Position numbers and translations under genes: made by a program
From: 20CM-2-55-15 sp964633285
Lineage (GTDB): Bacteria > Acidobacteriota > Terriglobia > 20CM-2-55-15
Direction: 5' to 3'
NCBI GenBank assembly: GCA_964633285.1
Contig: CAZWGA010000021.1
Coordinates: forward strand, 16,356 to 80,355
Length of the DNA stretch: 64,000 nt
Shown: one piece after another, positions 17,057 to 24,995 of the stretch
How positions within the stretch are numbered: position 1 is the stretch's first letter
How the letters are laid out: the number at the start of each line of letters is the position of its first letter
The notes under the pieces: generated by a model
Told to the model about the DNA's origin: nothing
Databases searched by the model: none
What the model saw: only the letters and a program-made list of their open reading frames with translations

Positions 17057-17087
17057 TTTCCATTCAAACAGGGTGCGGGAGGACGCA

Positions 17088-17966
17088 ATGAGTTCGACTT
17101 ACAAGCCCGAAGAAGAAACTCCAGAAATATGCCCGGAATGCGGCGGATTAGGTTTCCGGCACGTTGAAGGAAAGGAAGGTGTCGTCAAGTGCGAATGCAA
17201 GAGCGACGATCGCACGGCGCGGTTGCTCATGGCGGCGAACATCCCGCATCGATACGCCAGGTGTGACCTTGGCAACTACGTCACTCCTCCATCGCAGGAG
17301 AATCCATATTTGGCGACGGCTCTCATCAAGGCGAATGGATACGTTGACAACTACTTTGAACAAGTCACACCGAAGGGACTCCTGTTTCAGGGAGCGCCGG
17401 GACTCGGCAAAACGCACCTTGCCGTGGGCATCATCCGCCGTTTGATCGAAATGAAATCCGTTTCCTGCTATTTCTGCGATTTTGCCGCTGAATTGCAAAA
17501 AATTCGGGACTCGTTGAGCGGTGACAAATCTTTAATCCTTCCGCGCCTTGTCTACGATGCTGAAGTTCTGGTGCTCGACGATTTTGGCGCGCAACGCTGG
17601 ACCGCCTGGGTGCAGGATCAAATGTCCAGCGTGATCAGCACGCGTTACAACAGCGGTCGAGCCACGATCATTACGACGAATCTGTCCGACAAACCCTCGA
17701 CGGACCGGACCGCTCTTCGAATCGCCACGATGAAAAAACTGGGTGTCATGAACGCTGCAGGCGAGATCGATATATTTCAGATGGCGCGCCTCGAGCAATG
17801 CGGTGTGCGTTTCACGACGGTGAGGGACGAACCTGAAACGCTCGAAGATCAGATCGGAGACCGCCTCCGATCGCGCCTGTACGAAATGTGCGATGTGGTC
17901 CCGATTTATGGCGAAGACTATCGCCGGGTGCAAGCCGAACGGCAGCGGCGCGATCTCCGGCGCTAG
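17088..17966 (+). CDS. DnaC/DnaI-like AAA+ ATPase, putative helicase loader
   Basis: The 292-residue protein has an N-terminal zinc-binding patch (CPECGGLG ... CEC, residues 13-38) followed by an AAA+ ATPase like DnaC/DnaI/IstB: Walker A GAPGLGKTH, Walker B EVLVLDDFGAQ, and sensor-1 region TIITTNL. Such proteins load replicative helicases or serve phage and transposon replication. The ATG at 17088 is chosen for the GGGAGGA just upstream; a GTG 15 nt earlier is possible. It has no replication or mobile-element neighbour except the tRNA gene before it and a convergent SAP-like gene that overlaps its stop by 4 nt. Confidence 0.85.
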   Translation: MSSTYKPEEETPEICPECGGLGFRHVEGKEGVVKCECKSDDRTARLLMAANIPHRYARCDLGNYVTPPSQENPYLATALIKANGYVDNYFEQVTPKGLLFQGAPGLGKTHLAVGIIRRLIEMKSVSCYFCDFAAELQKIRDSLSGDKSLILPRLVYDAEVLVLDDFGAQRWTAWVQDQMSSVISTRYNSGRATIITTNLSDKPSTDRTALRIATMKKLGVMNAAGEIDIFQMARLEQCGVRFTTVRDEPETLEDQIGDRLRSRLYEMCDVVPIYGEDYRRVQAERQRRDLRR

Positions 17967-18589
17967 ACCTTCAGGCTGTTTGAAGCAGCTCTCTTCCAGT
18001 CGCGATATGTTTTTGGCACGTTCATCCGCTTGAGCTGCTTCCAGGCCGCAAGCGCATCAGCCCGGGTTGCGTGTTTCTCAGACTTCAGAAAGTCACTTAA
18101 GAAGTTGATGTAACACACGACTGGAATCCGGGCGAACGGTCCCTCGGTTTGGTTCAGCCTGACGTACTCGTGGACCAGATCTCCATACGTAATGGGATTG
18201 CCCTGAGTGAGTTGTTCTTCGCGCCAGCGATTCAAGCGATAGCGCGCTCCAGACTTCCTCTTGAGTCCAGGCGCCATTTTGTTCGCTTCGCGCATAAGGA
18301 ACTCTTTCGTTTCGCGGTTGCTCGTGTAGTTGATGACGGGAAGGCGCAGGCTCAGTCCCTTATCGAGATCGCGCATTCCGGATTTGATGAGGTTGCGTTT
18401 CGTGGGCAGCGCAACCTTTCCAGTTTGAAGAAAGAGCTTAATGGATTTCTCGAGTTCGTCCTTGCGGAGCTTGTTGGAGTGGGGAATCCCGATTCTTTCC
18501 GCAAAATCCTTGATCTGCGTTGCGTACCAGTAGCCGTTGTCGAATTCAGCCACTGTCATGTTCCTTGAGAGTTTGGGTTTTGCTTTCAT
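17963..18589 (-). CDS. SAP-domain-like protein, possible DNA binding
   Basis: The 208-residue basic protein starts with a SAP-like helix-loop-helix region (residues 20-60: FAERIGIPHSNKLRKDELEKSI). The C-terminal half contains RKSGARYRLNRWREEQLTQG and a helical region ending KTYRDWKRAASN, resembling uncharacterised proteins that pair SAP with a DUF6434-like domain. SAP motifs bind AT-rich DNA in other proteins. It is convergent with the DnaC-like gene, overlapping by 4 nt. The domain assignment is from memory of motif shape and should be treated as moderate. No signal peptide is seen. Confidence 0.65.
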   Translation of the reverse strand: MKAKPKLSRNMTVAEFDNGYWYATQIKDFAERIGIPHSNKLRKDELEKSIKLFLQTGKVALPTKRNLIKSGMRDLDKGLSLRLPVINYTSNRETKEFLMREANKMAPGLKRKSGARYRLNRWREEQLTQGNPITYGDLVHEYVRLNQTEGPFARIPVVCYINFLSDFLKSEKHATRADALAAWKQLKRMNVPKTYRDWKRAASNSLKV

Positions 18590-18741
18590 CGCCCGCGTTC
18601 CTTTTATTCTCTGGGTAAAGCCAATTCTGTTGTGGAATGGCGGACAATCTCAAACGTATTCGTGCGAGCGAGGCGTTGAGCCGAATGTTTAGTCCCGATC
18701 GCCGGCGGCAAAATTTCCCGCTCCATTGCCGATGTTTTTCC

Positions 18742-18765
18742 GGCATGGCAACAGAGTGCCATGCC
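18742..18765. repeat. Perfect 9-bp hairpin in an otherwise featureless gap
   Basis: GGCATGGCA (18742-18750) and TGCCATGCC (18757-18765) pair perfectly with a 6-nt loop. It lies in the gap 18590-18885 between the SAP-like gene and the small Cys-rich gene. Nothing else recognisable is present in this gap. Confidence 0.5.
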
Positions 18766-18885
18766 TAAATGATTCAGAATCTGAGTTGTCTTCGTTGGCC
18801 TTATGTGTGCTATCGAACACCGTCAAGCGAAAGCTGAGGTTCAAAGACCACCACCTTCCAGCGGCAAGCCGGAGGATGCGGCGCA

Positions 18886-19095
18886 ATGGCTCAAAACGGC
18901 GACATCAATCAAAAATTCGGCGTTTACAAGAGCGTCTGTTGCGGATATGAGATTGTCATATCCGAAGGCGCAAGGTTTCCCGATTGTCCGCGGCATCCCA
19001 AACTGACGACAAAATGGAAACTCATGGTGGAGTCGCCGGATCGATTCATTCACATCAGCGATAAAGAAAAAAAGAGAAACAAGCCGGCGGCTTGA
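18886..19095 (+). CDS. Small Cys-rich protein (69 residues), zinc-ribbon-like
   Basis: The 69-residue product contains YKSVCCGYEIVISEG and then FPDCPRHP, a CC ... C-x2-H arrangement that could bind one zinc, followed by a short KWKLMVE strand and a basic C-terminus. A GGAGG sequence sits ten bases before the ATG and a good intrinsic terminator follows immediately after the stop. Both support it as a real, separately transcribed gene. Function unknown. Confidence 0.7.
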   Translation: MAQNGDINQKFGVYKSVCCGYEIVISEGARFPDCPRHPKLTTKWKLMVESPDRFIHISDKEKKRNKPAA

Positions 19096-19096
19096 G

Positions 19097-19124
19097 ACTC
19101 CCCCCGTTGCTGACGGGAGTTTTT
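19097..19124 (+). terminator. Intrinsic terminator after the small Cys-rich gene
   Basis: ACTCCC at 19097-19102 and CCCGT paired with ACGGGAGT (19113-19120) make a GC-rich stem with a small C bulge, followed at once by TTTTT. It begins two bases after the stop codon. The following 250 nt up to the subtilase gene show no convincing gene. Confidence 0.75.
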
Positions 19125-19374
19125 GTTACCGTTTTTTGCGCGTTGCTCCACAAACTTGCTGTTCGTGTTTAAACAAAGTTGCCGGATCTGTGTCTGTGAC
19201 TCTCGACAGGCAAGCTATAAGTCTCTTTTAGATCAACAGATTGACGATTGTGTCAGAGTGCTGAAAGGGCTTCCGGACGCAGGATGCGCGTTTGGCTGGA
19301 AGTTTGCTAAACGAAAGCCGTTGCGCTTTTCACGACAAGTGCCAATACTTCAGCTAAACGAGAGATAAGAAAAC

Positions 19375-20625
19375 ATGACAGGACGTCGAATAATCTTACT
19401 TTTGGTTTTTTTGCTGGGCTTCAACGCTCTGGCGAGCGCGCAGTCCGGCTTACCGTTAATCATTCAAATTGGACCGCTATCCAGCATTCTTTCCATTGCC
19501 AACGCGCTGGGTGGAACCGTTGTTGATTCGATTCCAGACACCAACATTTATCTCCTTCGAGTTCCACTCGTTCCGCCTCAACTGACGGCTTCGTTATTGG
19601 GCATTCAATGGATGGAGCTCAACACGGGCGTCGGGCTGCCGAATGCCGGACAGCTTGGCGTGTTTCAAACGGTCAGCAGCGCGGCGCCGGACTGGTATAA
19701 GAATCAGCCCCAGTGGTTGCGCATTCATTCCCAGGATGCTTTGGCTTATTCCCGAGGCCGTGGCGTTATCGTTGCCGATCTCAATTCGCTGGTGGATTAC
19801 GGTCACCCTGCGCTTCGCGGTCATCTCACAGGCGGCTATGACTTCGTCGCGTCGCGGCCGAGCGGCACGGCAATCCTGAATCAGTCTTCGAGTGGATTCA
19901 TGGATCAGTCGAGTTCAGGATTCATGGATCAGTCGAGTTCAGGATTCATGGATCAGTCTTCAACCGGATTCATGGATGCTACCGGACTTCCACTGGCCAG
20001 CTCGAATCCAGCCTATAGCCATGGAACGTTGTGTGCAGGAGTCATTGCTGCGATGGCGCCGGATAGTTTGATCATGCCGCTGCGCGTATTTGACGATCAT
20101 GGCGGCACCGATCTGATGGCGATCGGCAAGGCGATTCGCTATGCTGTGAAGAATGGCGCTCAGGTCATCAATATGAGTTTCGGCACGATGACGGATTCAA
20201 AAACGATCAAGAACTCGATCGATTACGCGCAGGCGTCCGGCGTGGTTCTTGTCGCTTCGGCGGGCAACAATAATACAAACAGCCCGCAGTATCCGGCAGC
20301 GTATAGCGGCATCCTGACGACAGCCGCAACCGATATTCAGGATAAAAAAGGTTCATTCTCCAATTACGGAAGCGCTGTGGCGCTGGACGGTCCGGGCGTG
20401 AATGTCATTCTTCCTTATCCGGGGGGAATGTACAGTGTCGTGTCGGGAACTTCATTCAGTGCTCCGGCTGTTGCGGCAACGGCGACGCTGGTGCGTTCGT
20501 TGCACGCGAGCGGAGTATCGGCTTCGATAACGGGAACCGCCGTCAATATCGACGCGCAGAATCCCGGATATGCGGGCCAGCTCGGCCGCGGCCGCATTGA
20601 CGTGCTTCAGGCAGTCCGGCATTAA
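19375..20625 (+). CDS. Secreted S8 family (subtilisin-like) serine peptidase
   Basis: The 416-residue protein has a signal peptide ending near ASAQ (residue 23), an N-terminal prodomain-like region (24-105) and a subtilase domain. His216 (SHGTLCAG), the oxyanion Asn region ASAGNNN and nucleophile Ser360 (SGTSFSAP) are clear. The position of the catalytic Asp reads VADLNSLVDYGHP: aligning to the common DTG-V-D motif puts Asn137 at the catalytic place, with Asp135 two residues earlier as an alternative. Residues 170-201 are four QSSSGFMD-like repeats inserted between the Asp and His regions. A small exported protein gene follows after 14 nt. Confidence 0.87.
   Translation: MTGRRIILLLVFLLGFNALASAQSGLPLIIQIGPLSSILSIANALGGTVVDSIPDTNIYLLRVPLVPPQLTASLLGIQWMELNTGVGLPNAGQLGVFQTVSSAAPDWYKNQPQWLRIHSQDALAYSRGRGVIVADLNSLVDYGHPALRGHLTGGYDFVASRPSGTAILNQSSSGFMDQSSSGFMDQSSSGFMDQSSTGFMDATGLPLASSNPAYSHGTLCAGVIAAMAPDSLIMPLRVFDDHGGTDLMAIGKAIRYAVKNGAQVINMSFGTMTDSKTIKNSIDYAQASGVVLVASAGNNNTNSPQYPAAYSGILTTAATDIQDKKGSFSNYGSAVALDGPGVNVILPYPGGMYSVVSGTSFSAPAVAATATLVRSLHASGVSASITGTAVNIDAQNPGYAGQLGRGRIDVLQAVRH
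19882..19977 (+). repeat. Four 24-bp tandem repeats inside the subtilase gene
   Basis: Four in-frame 24-nt units encode QSSSGFMD three times and QSSTGFMD once. The middle two are identical in DNA, while the outer two differ at synonymous or near-synonymous positions. Copy number could change by slippage or recombination without breaking the frame. Confidence 0.95.
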
Positions 20626-20639
20626 CAGGAGACCAACTC

Positions 20640-21065
20640 GTGCGTAAGTGGGTGTTGATTATGACCGTCGTGGCGGTGATGATCGGCACCTGCTTTGCAC
20701 AGAAACCCCCCGAGACCGAAAAATCCAAAAACGTCGCGATCGTTTTCATGGATAGAGATCGAGTGTTGATGGGCCGCGATCCTCAGAGAATTCTTGACGG
20801 GTTTCAATATTTCGTCAAACGGATCCAGGAAATCGCAAAGCGGGACTTTCCCGAAGTGGAACTTCGAATTGTTGAACAGGGCGACATGCTTTACCTGCCG
20901 GACGGTACACGGCTGAACGTCGCGAATGCGGAGCCGCCTTTGGGAATTGTGTTCTCAGCTCCCGGCAAGAAACGGCGCGTCCTCGAAGGACTTCAAACAG
21001 ACTCGGACTTCGCCTGCGGCGCGGCCGCCTTCTTCGAGAAGAAGTCCGCGGCCTGCCCTAAATAA
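20640..21065 (+). CDS. Exported protein of unknown function
   Basis: The 141-residue protein has a Sec signal peptide ending near CFAQ (residue 20). The mature part is soluble, with VAIVFMDRDRVLMGRDPQRI and GDMLYLPDGTRL phrases and two Cys near the C-terminus that could form a disulfide. The start is GTG, with ACAGGAGA a few bases upstream. It is probably cotranscribed with the subtilase gene. I do not recognise a family. Confidence 0.7.
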   Translation: MRKWVLIMTVVAVMIGTCFAQKPPETEKSKNVAIVFMDRDRVLMGRDPQRILDGFQYFVKRIQEIAKRDFPEVELRIVEQGDMLYLPDGTRLNVANAEPPLGIVFSAPGKKRRVLEGLQTDSDFACGAAAFFEKKSAACPK

Positions 21066-21071
21066 CGCTTC

Positions 21072-21473
21072 TTAGAAATCTGAAGGAGCGGGCGCGTTGT
21101 TTCCATCCCAGTCTTTGACGGTGCCGTCTTTGGCTTTCAGGAAACCAAGAAGACAACCATTCGAACCGTCCCGGAGGTGATGGCATCGTGCTTTCACGTT
21201 GTCACCGGCTTTGACGTAATCCGGTGTGACTCCAATGCGTTGAAGGCCCGTCCGCCCGGTGGCTTCAAGAGCCCACATCTGCGGCTCACCTTTGGCATCC
21301 TTCACTTCCATGTAAATCCAGGAGTGCGGCACAACAAGGTGGACTTCCTTGACGATGCCTTCAATGTCCATGAACGTGTCTTCGTAGTTTCCGTGCGAAT
21401 GATGTGCCCATGCCGGCAGCACGACGGCAAGCGCAAAAAGTGTGACCAGACCCACGCCTGATTTAAACCGCAT
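21072..21473 (-). CDS. DUF6152-like exported protein
   Basis: The 133-residue protein has a signal peptide ending near PAWA, then HHSHGNYEDTFMDIEGIVKE, a His-rich start typical of the small exported family annotated as DUF6152. The domain looks like a small OB-like beta barrel with a PHSWIYMEVKD strand pair. It is the last gene of a minus-strand set behind a two-haem cytochrome c and an exported unknown. AAGGAGAA before the Met at 21473 sets the start. Metal or haem binding by the His cluster is possible but unproven. Confidence 0.75.
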   Translation of the reverse strand: MRFKSGVGLVTLFALAVVLPAWAHHSHGNYEDTFMDIEGIVKEVHLVVPHSWIYMEVKDAKGEPQMWALEATGRTGLQRIGVTPDYVKAGDNVKARCHHLRDGSNGCLLGFLKAKDGTVKDWDGNNAPAPSDF

Positions 21474-21487
21474 GCTCGTTCTCCTTT

Positions 21488-22198
21488 TCATTTCGGGGTC
21501 GCGCCGGGAGCGTCGATCCGGCCCTGACCCTGTCCGCGGCCCGCGCGATTGACTCGCGGTGGTGGCGGATATCCATTCGAATAATACGACTGATAGCGTA
21601 ATCCGATTCCATTTTCGTCGAGCCATCCCAGGGATTGTTGAAACAACCCCGGCTCTGGATAGCCTGCGGGTACCGTTCCTTCGATAATGTACAGTTTGTT
21701 TTCGTGCATGTACATTCCGGCGAACGTACGCGACTTGTCGGCGTTGTTTGTGAGCTGCATTTGAAGCCCTTCGACCAGATCGACAAAATTCCACACGAAA
21801 CTTGTGACTTTGGCATCGCGCTGCATGTATCGCCATGCCGAGTAGACCATGGCTCCGCGTATATCGGCCTTCCAATGTCCTTCGTCTCCGGGAGAACCGA
21901 GACAAGGTTCAGCGCCCACGGGGCAGGACTTCGCTTTTTCCGTCAGGATCCGTTGCGCCTGAGTGTAGTCGACGACGGTCACCGAATAGCGGCTCTGTCC
22001 CTGCGTTGCGCTGTAAATGCGCGAGGGAAGCGCCGCTCCCATTTGAGATTTATAAGTTGTCTCGGTGACTTTCGGCTGCGACGGGAAATTGCATGTGAAG
22101 CGATCGTCGCGGTTGGCGTACTCAATCCATTCCTGCGCGAGCAGTGATCCGGAAAGAGAGAGCAGGAGCACTGTCGAAACGAGTATTCGCTGCATCAT
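21488..22198 (-). CDS. Exported protein of unknown function
   Basis: The 236-residue protein has a signal peptide ending near SLLAQ (residue 22) and a mature domain with WIEYANRDDRFTCNFPSQPK at its start, a pattern common in uncharacterised exported proteins of soil bacteria. The C-terminal 35 residues are rich in Gly, Arg and Pro (PPPPRVNRAGRGQGQGR) and probably disordered. AGAGGA lies upstream of the Met. It sits between the cytochrome c and DUF6152-like genes on the same strand. No catalytic motif is seen. Confidence 0.72.
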   Translation of the reverse strand: MMQRILVSTVLLLSLSGSLLAQEWIEYANRDDRFTCNFPSQPKVTETTYKSQMGAALPSRIYSATQGQSRYSVTVVDYTQAQRILTEKAKSCPVGAEPCLGSPGDEGHWKADIRGAMVYSAWRYMQRDAKVTSFVWNFVDLVEGLQMQLTNNADKSRTFAGMYMHENKLYIIEGTVPAGYPEPGLFQQSLGWLDENGIGLRYQSYYSNGYPPPPRVNRAGRGQGQGRIDAPGATPK

Positions 22199-22209
22199 TT
22201 TTTTATCCT

Positions 22210-23085
22210 CTATTTATCACTCGGCTGGCACCTTGTTGCGCCGCTCCCCTCGGTGCCGCCTTTGTCGCGATAGACTTTGTGGCAATTCGCACATGCATCG
22301 TTCAACTTTTCGCTGATATCGATAAATGCTTCGAAGTCGCGCGCTCTCGCAGCCCGGCGGGCGAGACGTCCTACATCGGTGAGGGCCGCGACATATTGTT
22401 TCCAGTCTGCTCGATCGATAGGTACGGACTTTCCGTTCTGGCAACGGCGGCCCGGTGTCAGGAGCAGCGGCGCTGTCTCGGTGATCGCAACGGCCGCCTG
22501 GTCGACAGCGAGCCATCCGGGATAGACCGTTGATCCCCAGTCCACATAATCAAAAGGCGCGGAAGCCGGTGCTTTCTTAGGCTGTGTGGACGGATCCTTC
22601 AACTGAAGGTTGAAAATGATATTGGCGTTTGGAAAAGCGATCGCTCGCATTAACTCGGCAAGGTTTCCTTCAGGAGCAGCCGTTCCCGGCGCTGCTGCAG
22701 CGCGCACGGTTGGAAATGTCGCCTGGGCCAGCATGGATTCCGTCAACTCGGCCTGTCCCGCGGGAAACTTTCCGGCCTGCAGGATGTAAGCGGCCAGGTC
22801 GATGGATTGCGGTCGCGAAAGACTACCGGGCGAGTTGAACGGCATCGTCTTCTGAATCTTATCGACGAAGGTCGAAAGCGGCCGCGCACTCCAGTTCGCC
22901 AGGAAACTATCGCCGGAGAGAGGGGATCCGATCGTGCCCTCCATCGCCTTGCCGTGACATTCCGCGCATTGCTTCTGGTAGAGCTGTTCGCCACGTGCGG
23001 CTTGCGCACTTGAATACACACCTTGCGTGATCGAGCGCACCTGTCCGGCCAGCAGTAGCGCGCAAATCGTGATAACGGGAATCAT
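22210..23085 (-). CDS. Exported two-haem cytochrome c
   Basis: The protein (291 residues from the Met at 23085) has an N-terminal hydrophobic segment and two haem c sites. CAECH (Cys40-His44) opens a class I cytochrome domain with GSPLSGDSFLANW and a KTMPFNSPG Met-ligand region. CANCH near the C-terminus lies in a helical context (FEAFIDISEKLNDACANCHKV) resembling cytochrome c' or c556. A TTG at 23124 gives a longer frame but a poorer signal peptide. It could pass electrons from periplasmic dehydrogenases such as the PQQ enzyme encoded at 25 kb, which is inference. Confidence 0.85.
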   Translation of the reverse strand: MIPVITICALLLAGQVRSITQGVYSSAQAARGEQLYQKQCAECHGKAMEGTIGSPLSGDSFLANWSARPLSTFVDKIQKTMPFNSPGSLSRPQSIDLAAYILQAGKFPAGQAELTESMLAQATFPTVRAAAAPGTAAPEGNLAELMRAIAFPNANIIFNLQLKDPSTQPKKAPASAPFDYVDWGSTVYPGWLAVDQAAVAITETAPLLLTPGRRCQNGKSVPIDRADWKQYVAALTDVGRLARRAARARDFEAFIDISEKLNDACANCHKVYRDKGGTEGSGATRCQPSDK

Positions 23086-23186
23086 GTTGCCGAGAGCATA
23101 GTCGAAATAATCATGGAGACGCAAACCTCGCAGGTGAAAAAATAGCTCGCAAAGGCTCTTACAGCATCAGGTCTTGACTGCGCGGC

Positions 23187-23216
23187 GATATAATGCTAAA
23201 TTTTTAGCATTATATC
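23187..23216. promoter_or_regulatory. Perfect 14-bp palindrome before the TIGR03435 gene
   Basis: GATATAATGCTAAA (23187-23200) and TTTAGCATTATATC (23203-23216) are perfect inverted arms with a 2-nt centre, in the divergent gap between the cytochrome c and TIGR03435 genes, ending 12 nt before the latter's ATG. The symmetry and AT-richness suggest an operator. A TATAAT string lies inside, but only 9 bp from the TTGACT at 23174, which is too close for a normal promoter pair. Confidence 0.65.
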
Positions 23217-23228
23217 CGTTGAGGGCGG

Positions 23229-24092
23229 ATGGTGCTCGTTTTGCTGAGACTCACGTTAAGAATGGCCTTGGTTGGATTGGTAATTTCCGCCGTATCAAGA
23301 TCCCAGGAGGCGGCACAAAAGCCTCAGTTCGAGGTTGCCTCGGTCAAACCGAGTCCGGGGTTAGACCAGCGCGGACAAATTGGAAGGCCGTCCCGTGGGC
23401 GATTTACAGCGGCCAACGTTACATTGAAGCTGCTTATTCAGAATGCATATCGTATCCGGGACTTCCAGTTGATAGGCGGTCCGAATTGGATTGCCACGGA
23501 TCGTTGGAATATCGAGGCCCATGCCGAAGACGGCACGGTTCCCGCACAAACCGGGCCCGTAGATCCAAATTCGCCGGACGCTATGTCGCTCCGCGTGCAA
23601 TCGCTGCTCGAGGATCGCTTTAAGTTGAAGCTCCATCGGGAGACACGCGAATTGCCGATTTATACACTGTCAATCGCCAAAGGCGGGTCAAAATTGAAAA
23701 TCGTTGAAGCGCCTCCGCCTCGCCTGGCCGGACAGAGACCCTCTAACGCGCCGCTTCCCGGTGGTTTGGGAATCGGCCCAGCCAATCTCGTGGGTAATGC
23801 CATCACCATGGCTCAGTTCATCGCCGCTGTCAGCGGACTAGTCGGCCGATCCATCGCTGACAGGACCAGCATCAGAGATCATTTTGATGTGCAGTTAAGT
23901 TTTGCTCCCGAAAGCACCCCAGGCAATCCCGTTGGTACTGGCGGCGCGTCCACGGCTGCACCAGTCGCCAATGATCCGGCTCCTTCTATTTTCACTGCAT
24001 TGCAAGAACAACTCCGACTCAAGTTGGAATCCGCCAGAGGCCCGGTTGAAGTGCTCATTATTGACAACGTTGAGAGGCCCTCAGAGAACTGA
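23229..24092 (+). CDS. TIGR03435 family exported protein
   Basis: The 287-residue protein has a hydrophobic N-terminus and the family features FEVASVKPS, TLKLLIQNAYRIRDFQLIGGPNWI, LLEDRFKLKLHRETRELPIYTL and a C-terminal LQEQLRLKLESARGPVEVLIID. This family (DUF3738) is strongly associated with soil Acidobacteria and often occurs in many copies per genome, frequently near BlaI/M56-type sensors; none is present here. Function is unknown. The palindrome just upstream is probably its control site. The phyletic pattern of this family is the main clue to the organism. Confidence 0.88.
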   Translation: MVLVLLRLTLRMALVGLVISAVSRSQEAAQKPQFEVASVKPSPGLDQRGQIGRPSRGRFTAANVTLKLLIQNAYRIRDFQLIGGPNWIATDRWNIEAHAEDGTVPAQTGPVDPNSPDAMSLRVQSLLEDRFKLKLHRETRELPIYTLSIAKGGSKLKIVEAPPPRLAGQRPSNAPLPGGLGIGPANLVGNAITMAQFIAAVSGLVGRSIADRTSIRDHFDVQLSFAPESTPGNPVGTGGASTAAPVANDPAPSIFTALQEQLRLKLESARGPVEVLIIDNVERPSEN

Positions 24093-24170
24093 GTCCTGGT
24101 TGGCGTCGATTGCGTCGTGTGATGTGCGTGACCTATACTGCGCAGCACTAATTCTCCGGAGGTTTTCCGA

Positions 24171-24983
24171 ATGAAGAGAGGATTGTTTTTCATATTCCTG
24201 ATCCTCGCTGCGGGCAATGCGATAGCTGCGACGGTTGACGGCATTTCGCTGCATTCGACGGCGAAAGGGACAGGATCGAAGACCGTCATCTTTGTGCACG
24301 GCTGGACATGTGACGAAACGACATGGGAATCGCAGGTGCCGGCGGTGGTGAAAGACTATCGAGTCATCACTATGGATTTGCCCGGACACGGCAAAAGCGG
24401 ATCTCCAAAAGACGGACAGTTTTCGATGGAGCTGTTCGCGCGAGCTGTCGAAGCTGTACGGAGTGAAGCGAAGGCCGACAAAGTCGTTTTGGTCGGCCAC
24501 AGCATGGGCACGCCGGTCATCATTCAATATGCGCGAATGTATCCGGCTCACACGGCCGGCCTGGTCTTTGTCGATGGCGCGATCCGCGTCAACGGCGCCG
24601 GCATTAATGAGCAGCAATTTGCCGGGCCCGCTGGGAAGACGGCGCGCGAAACGATGATCCGCAGCATGTTTTCCGCTTCGACCACTCCTGCAATGCAGAC
24701 GCACATCCTCGATATGATGCTTGGCGCGCCCGAAGCCACAGCAACCGGCGCGATGAGAGCCATGTTTCAAACATTTAAAACGAGCGATGACGTCATGAAG
24801 ATGCCCGTCCTCGGCCTGTATGCGGACAAATCCAGAGCCGGGGGCGATCGCGATTACATGAAGAAGATCTATCCGAATATTTCTTACATGGAAATTCCAG
24901 GAACCGGACACTTCCTCATGCTGGAAAAGCCGGAGGAATTCAATCGCGCGCTTCTGGAGTTTCTGAAAAAGCAGCCGTTCTAA
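24171..24983 (+). CDS. Exported alpha/beta hydrolase
   Basis: The 270-residue protein has a signal peptide (to about AIAA, residue 20) and an alpha/beta hydrolase fold. It shows the oxyanion motif VHGWTCDE, nucleophile elbow GHSMG, an acidic residue in LYADKS and catalytic His in GTGHFLM. It would hydrolyse an ester, lactone or similar bond in the periplasm. CGGAGG precedes the ATG. It opens a run of eight plus-strand genes with short gaps, 12 nt before the PQQ dehydrogenase, so it may prepare a substrate for that pathway. Confidence 0.9.
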   Translation: MKRGLFFIFLILAAGNAIAATVDGISLHSTAKGTGSKTVIFVHGWTCDETTWESQVPAVVKDYRVITMDLPGHGKSGSPKDGQFSMELFARAVEAVRSEAKADKVVLVGHSMGTPVIIQYARMYPAHTAGLVFVDGAIRVNGAGINEQQFAGPAGKTARETMIRSMFSASTTPAMQTHILDMMLGAPEATATGAMRAMFQTFKTSDDVMKMPVLGLYADKSRAGGDRDYMKKIYPNISYMEIPGTGHFLMLEKPEEFNRALLEFLKKQPF

Positions 24984-24995
24984 GGAGTCAGTCTA

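Noticed and set aside
16984..19124. Prophage or integrative element at tRNA-Lys
   Set aside because: No integrase, structural phage genes or duplicated attachment sequence were found; kept only as a low-strength island hypothesis.
19123..19368. A short plus-strand frame between the terminator and the subtilase gene
   Set aside because: No ribosome-binding site, it begins inside the terminator T run, and the sequence looks random.
19882..19977. CRISPR-like array
   Set aside because: The 24-nt units are contiguous with no spacers and encode an in-frame peptide repeat.
23174..23194. TTGACT/TATAAT promoter before the TIGR03435 gene
   Set aside because: The two hexamers are only 9 bp apart, too close for a sigma-70 promoter.
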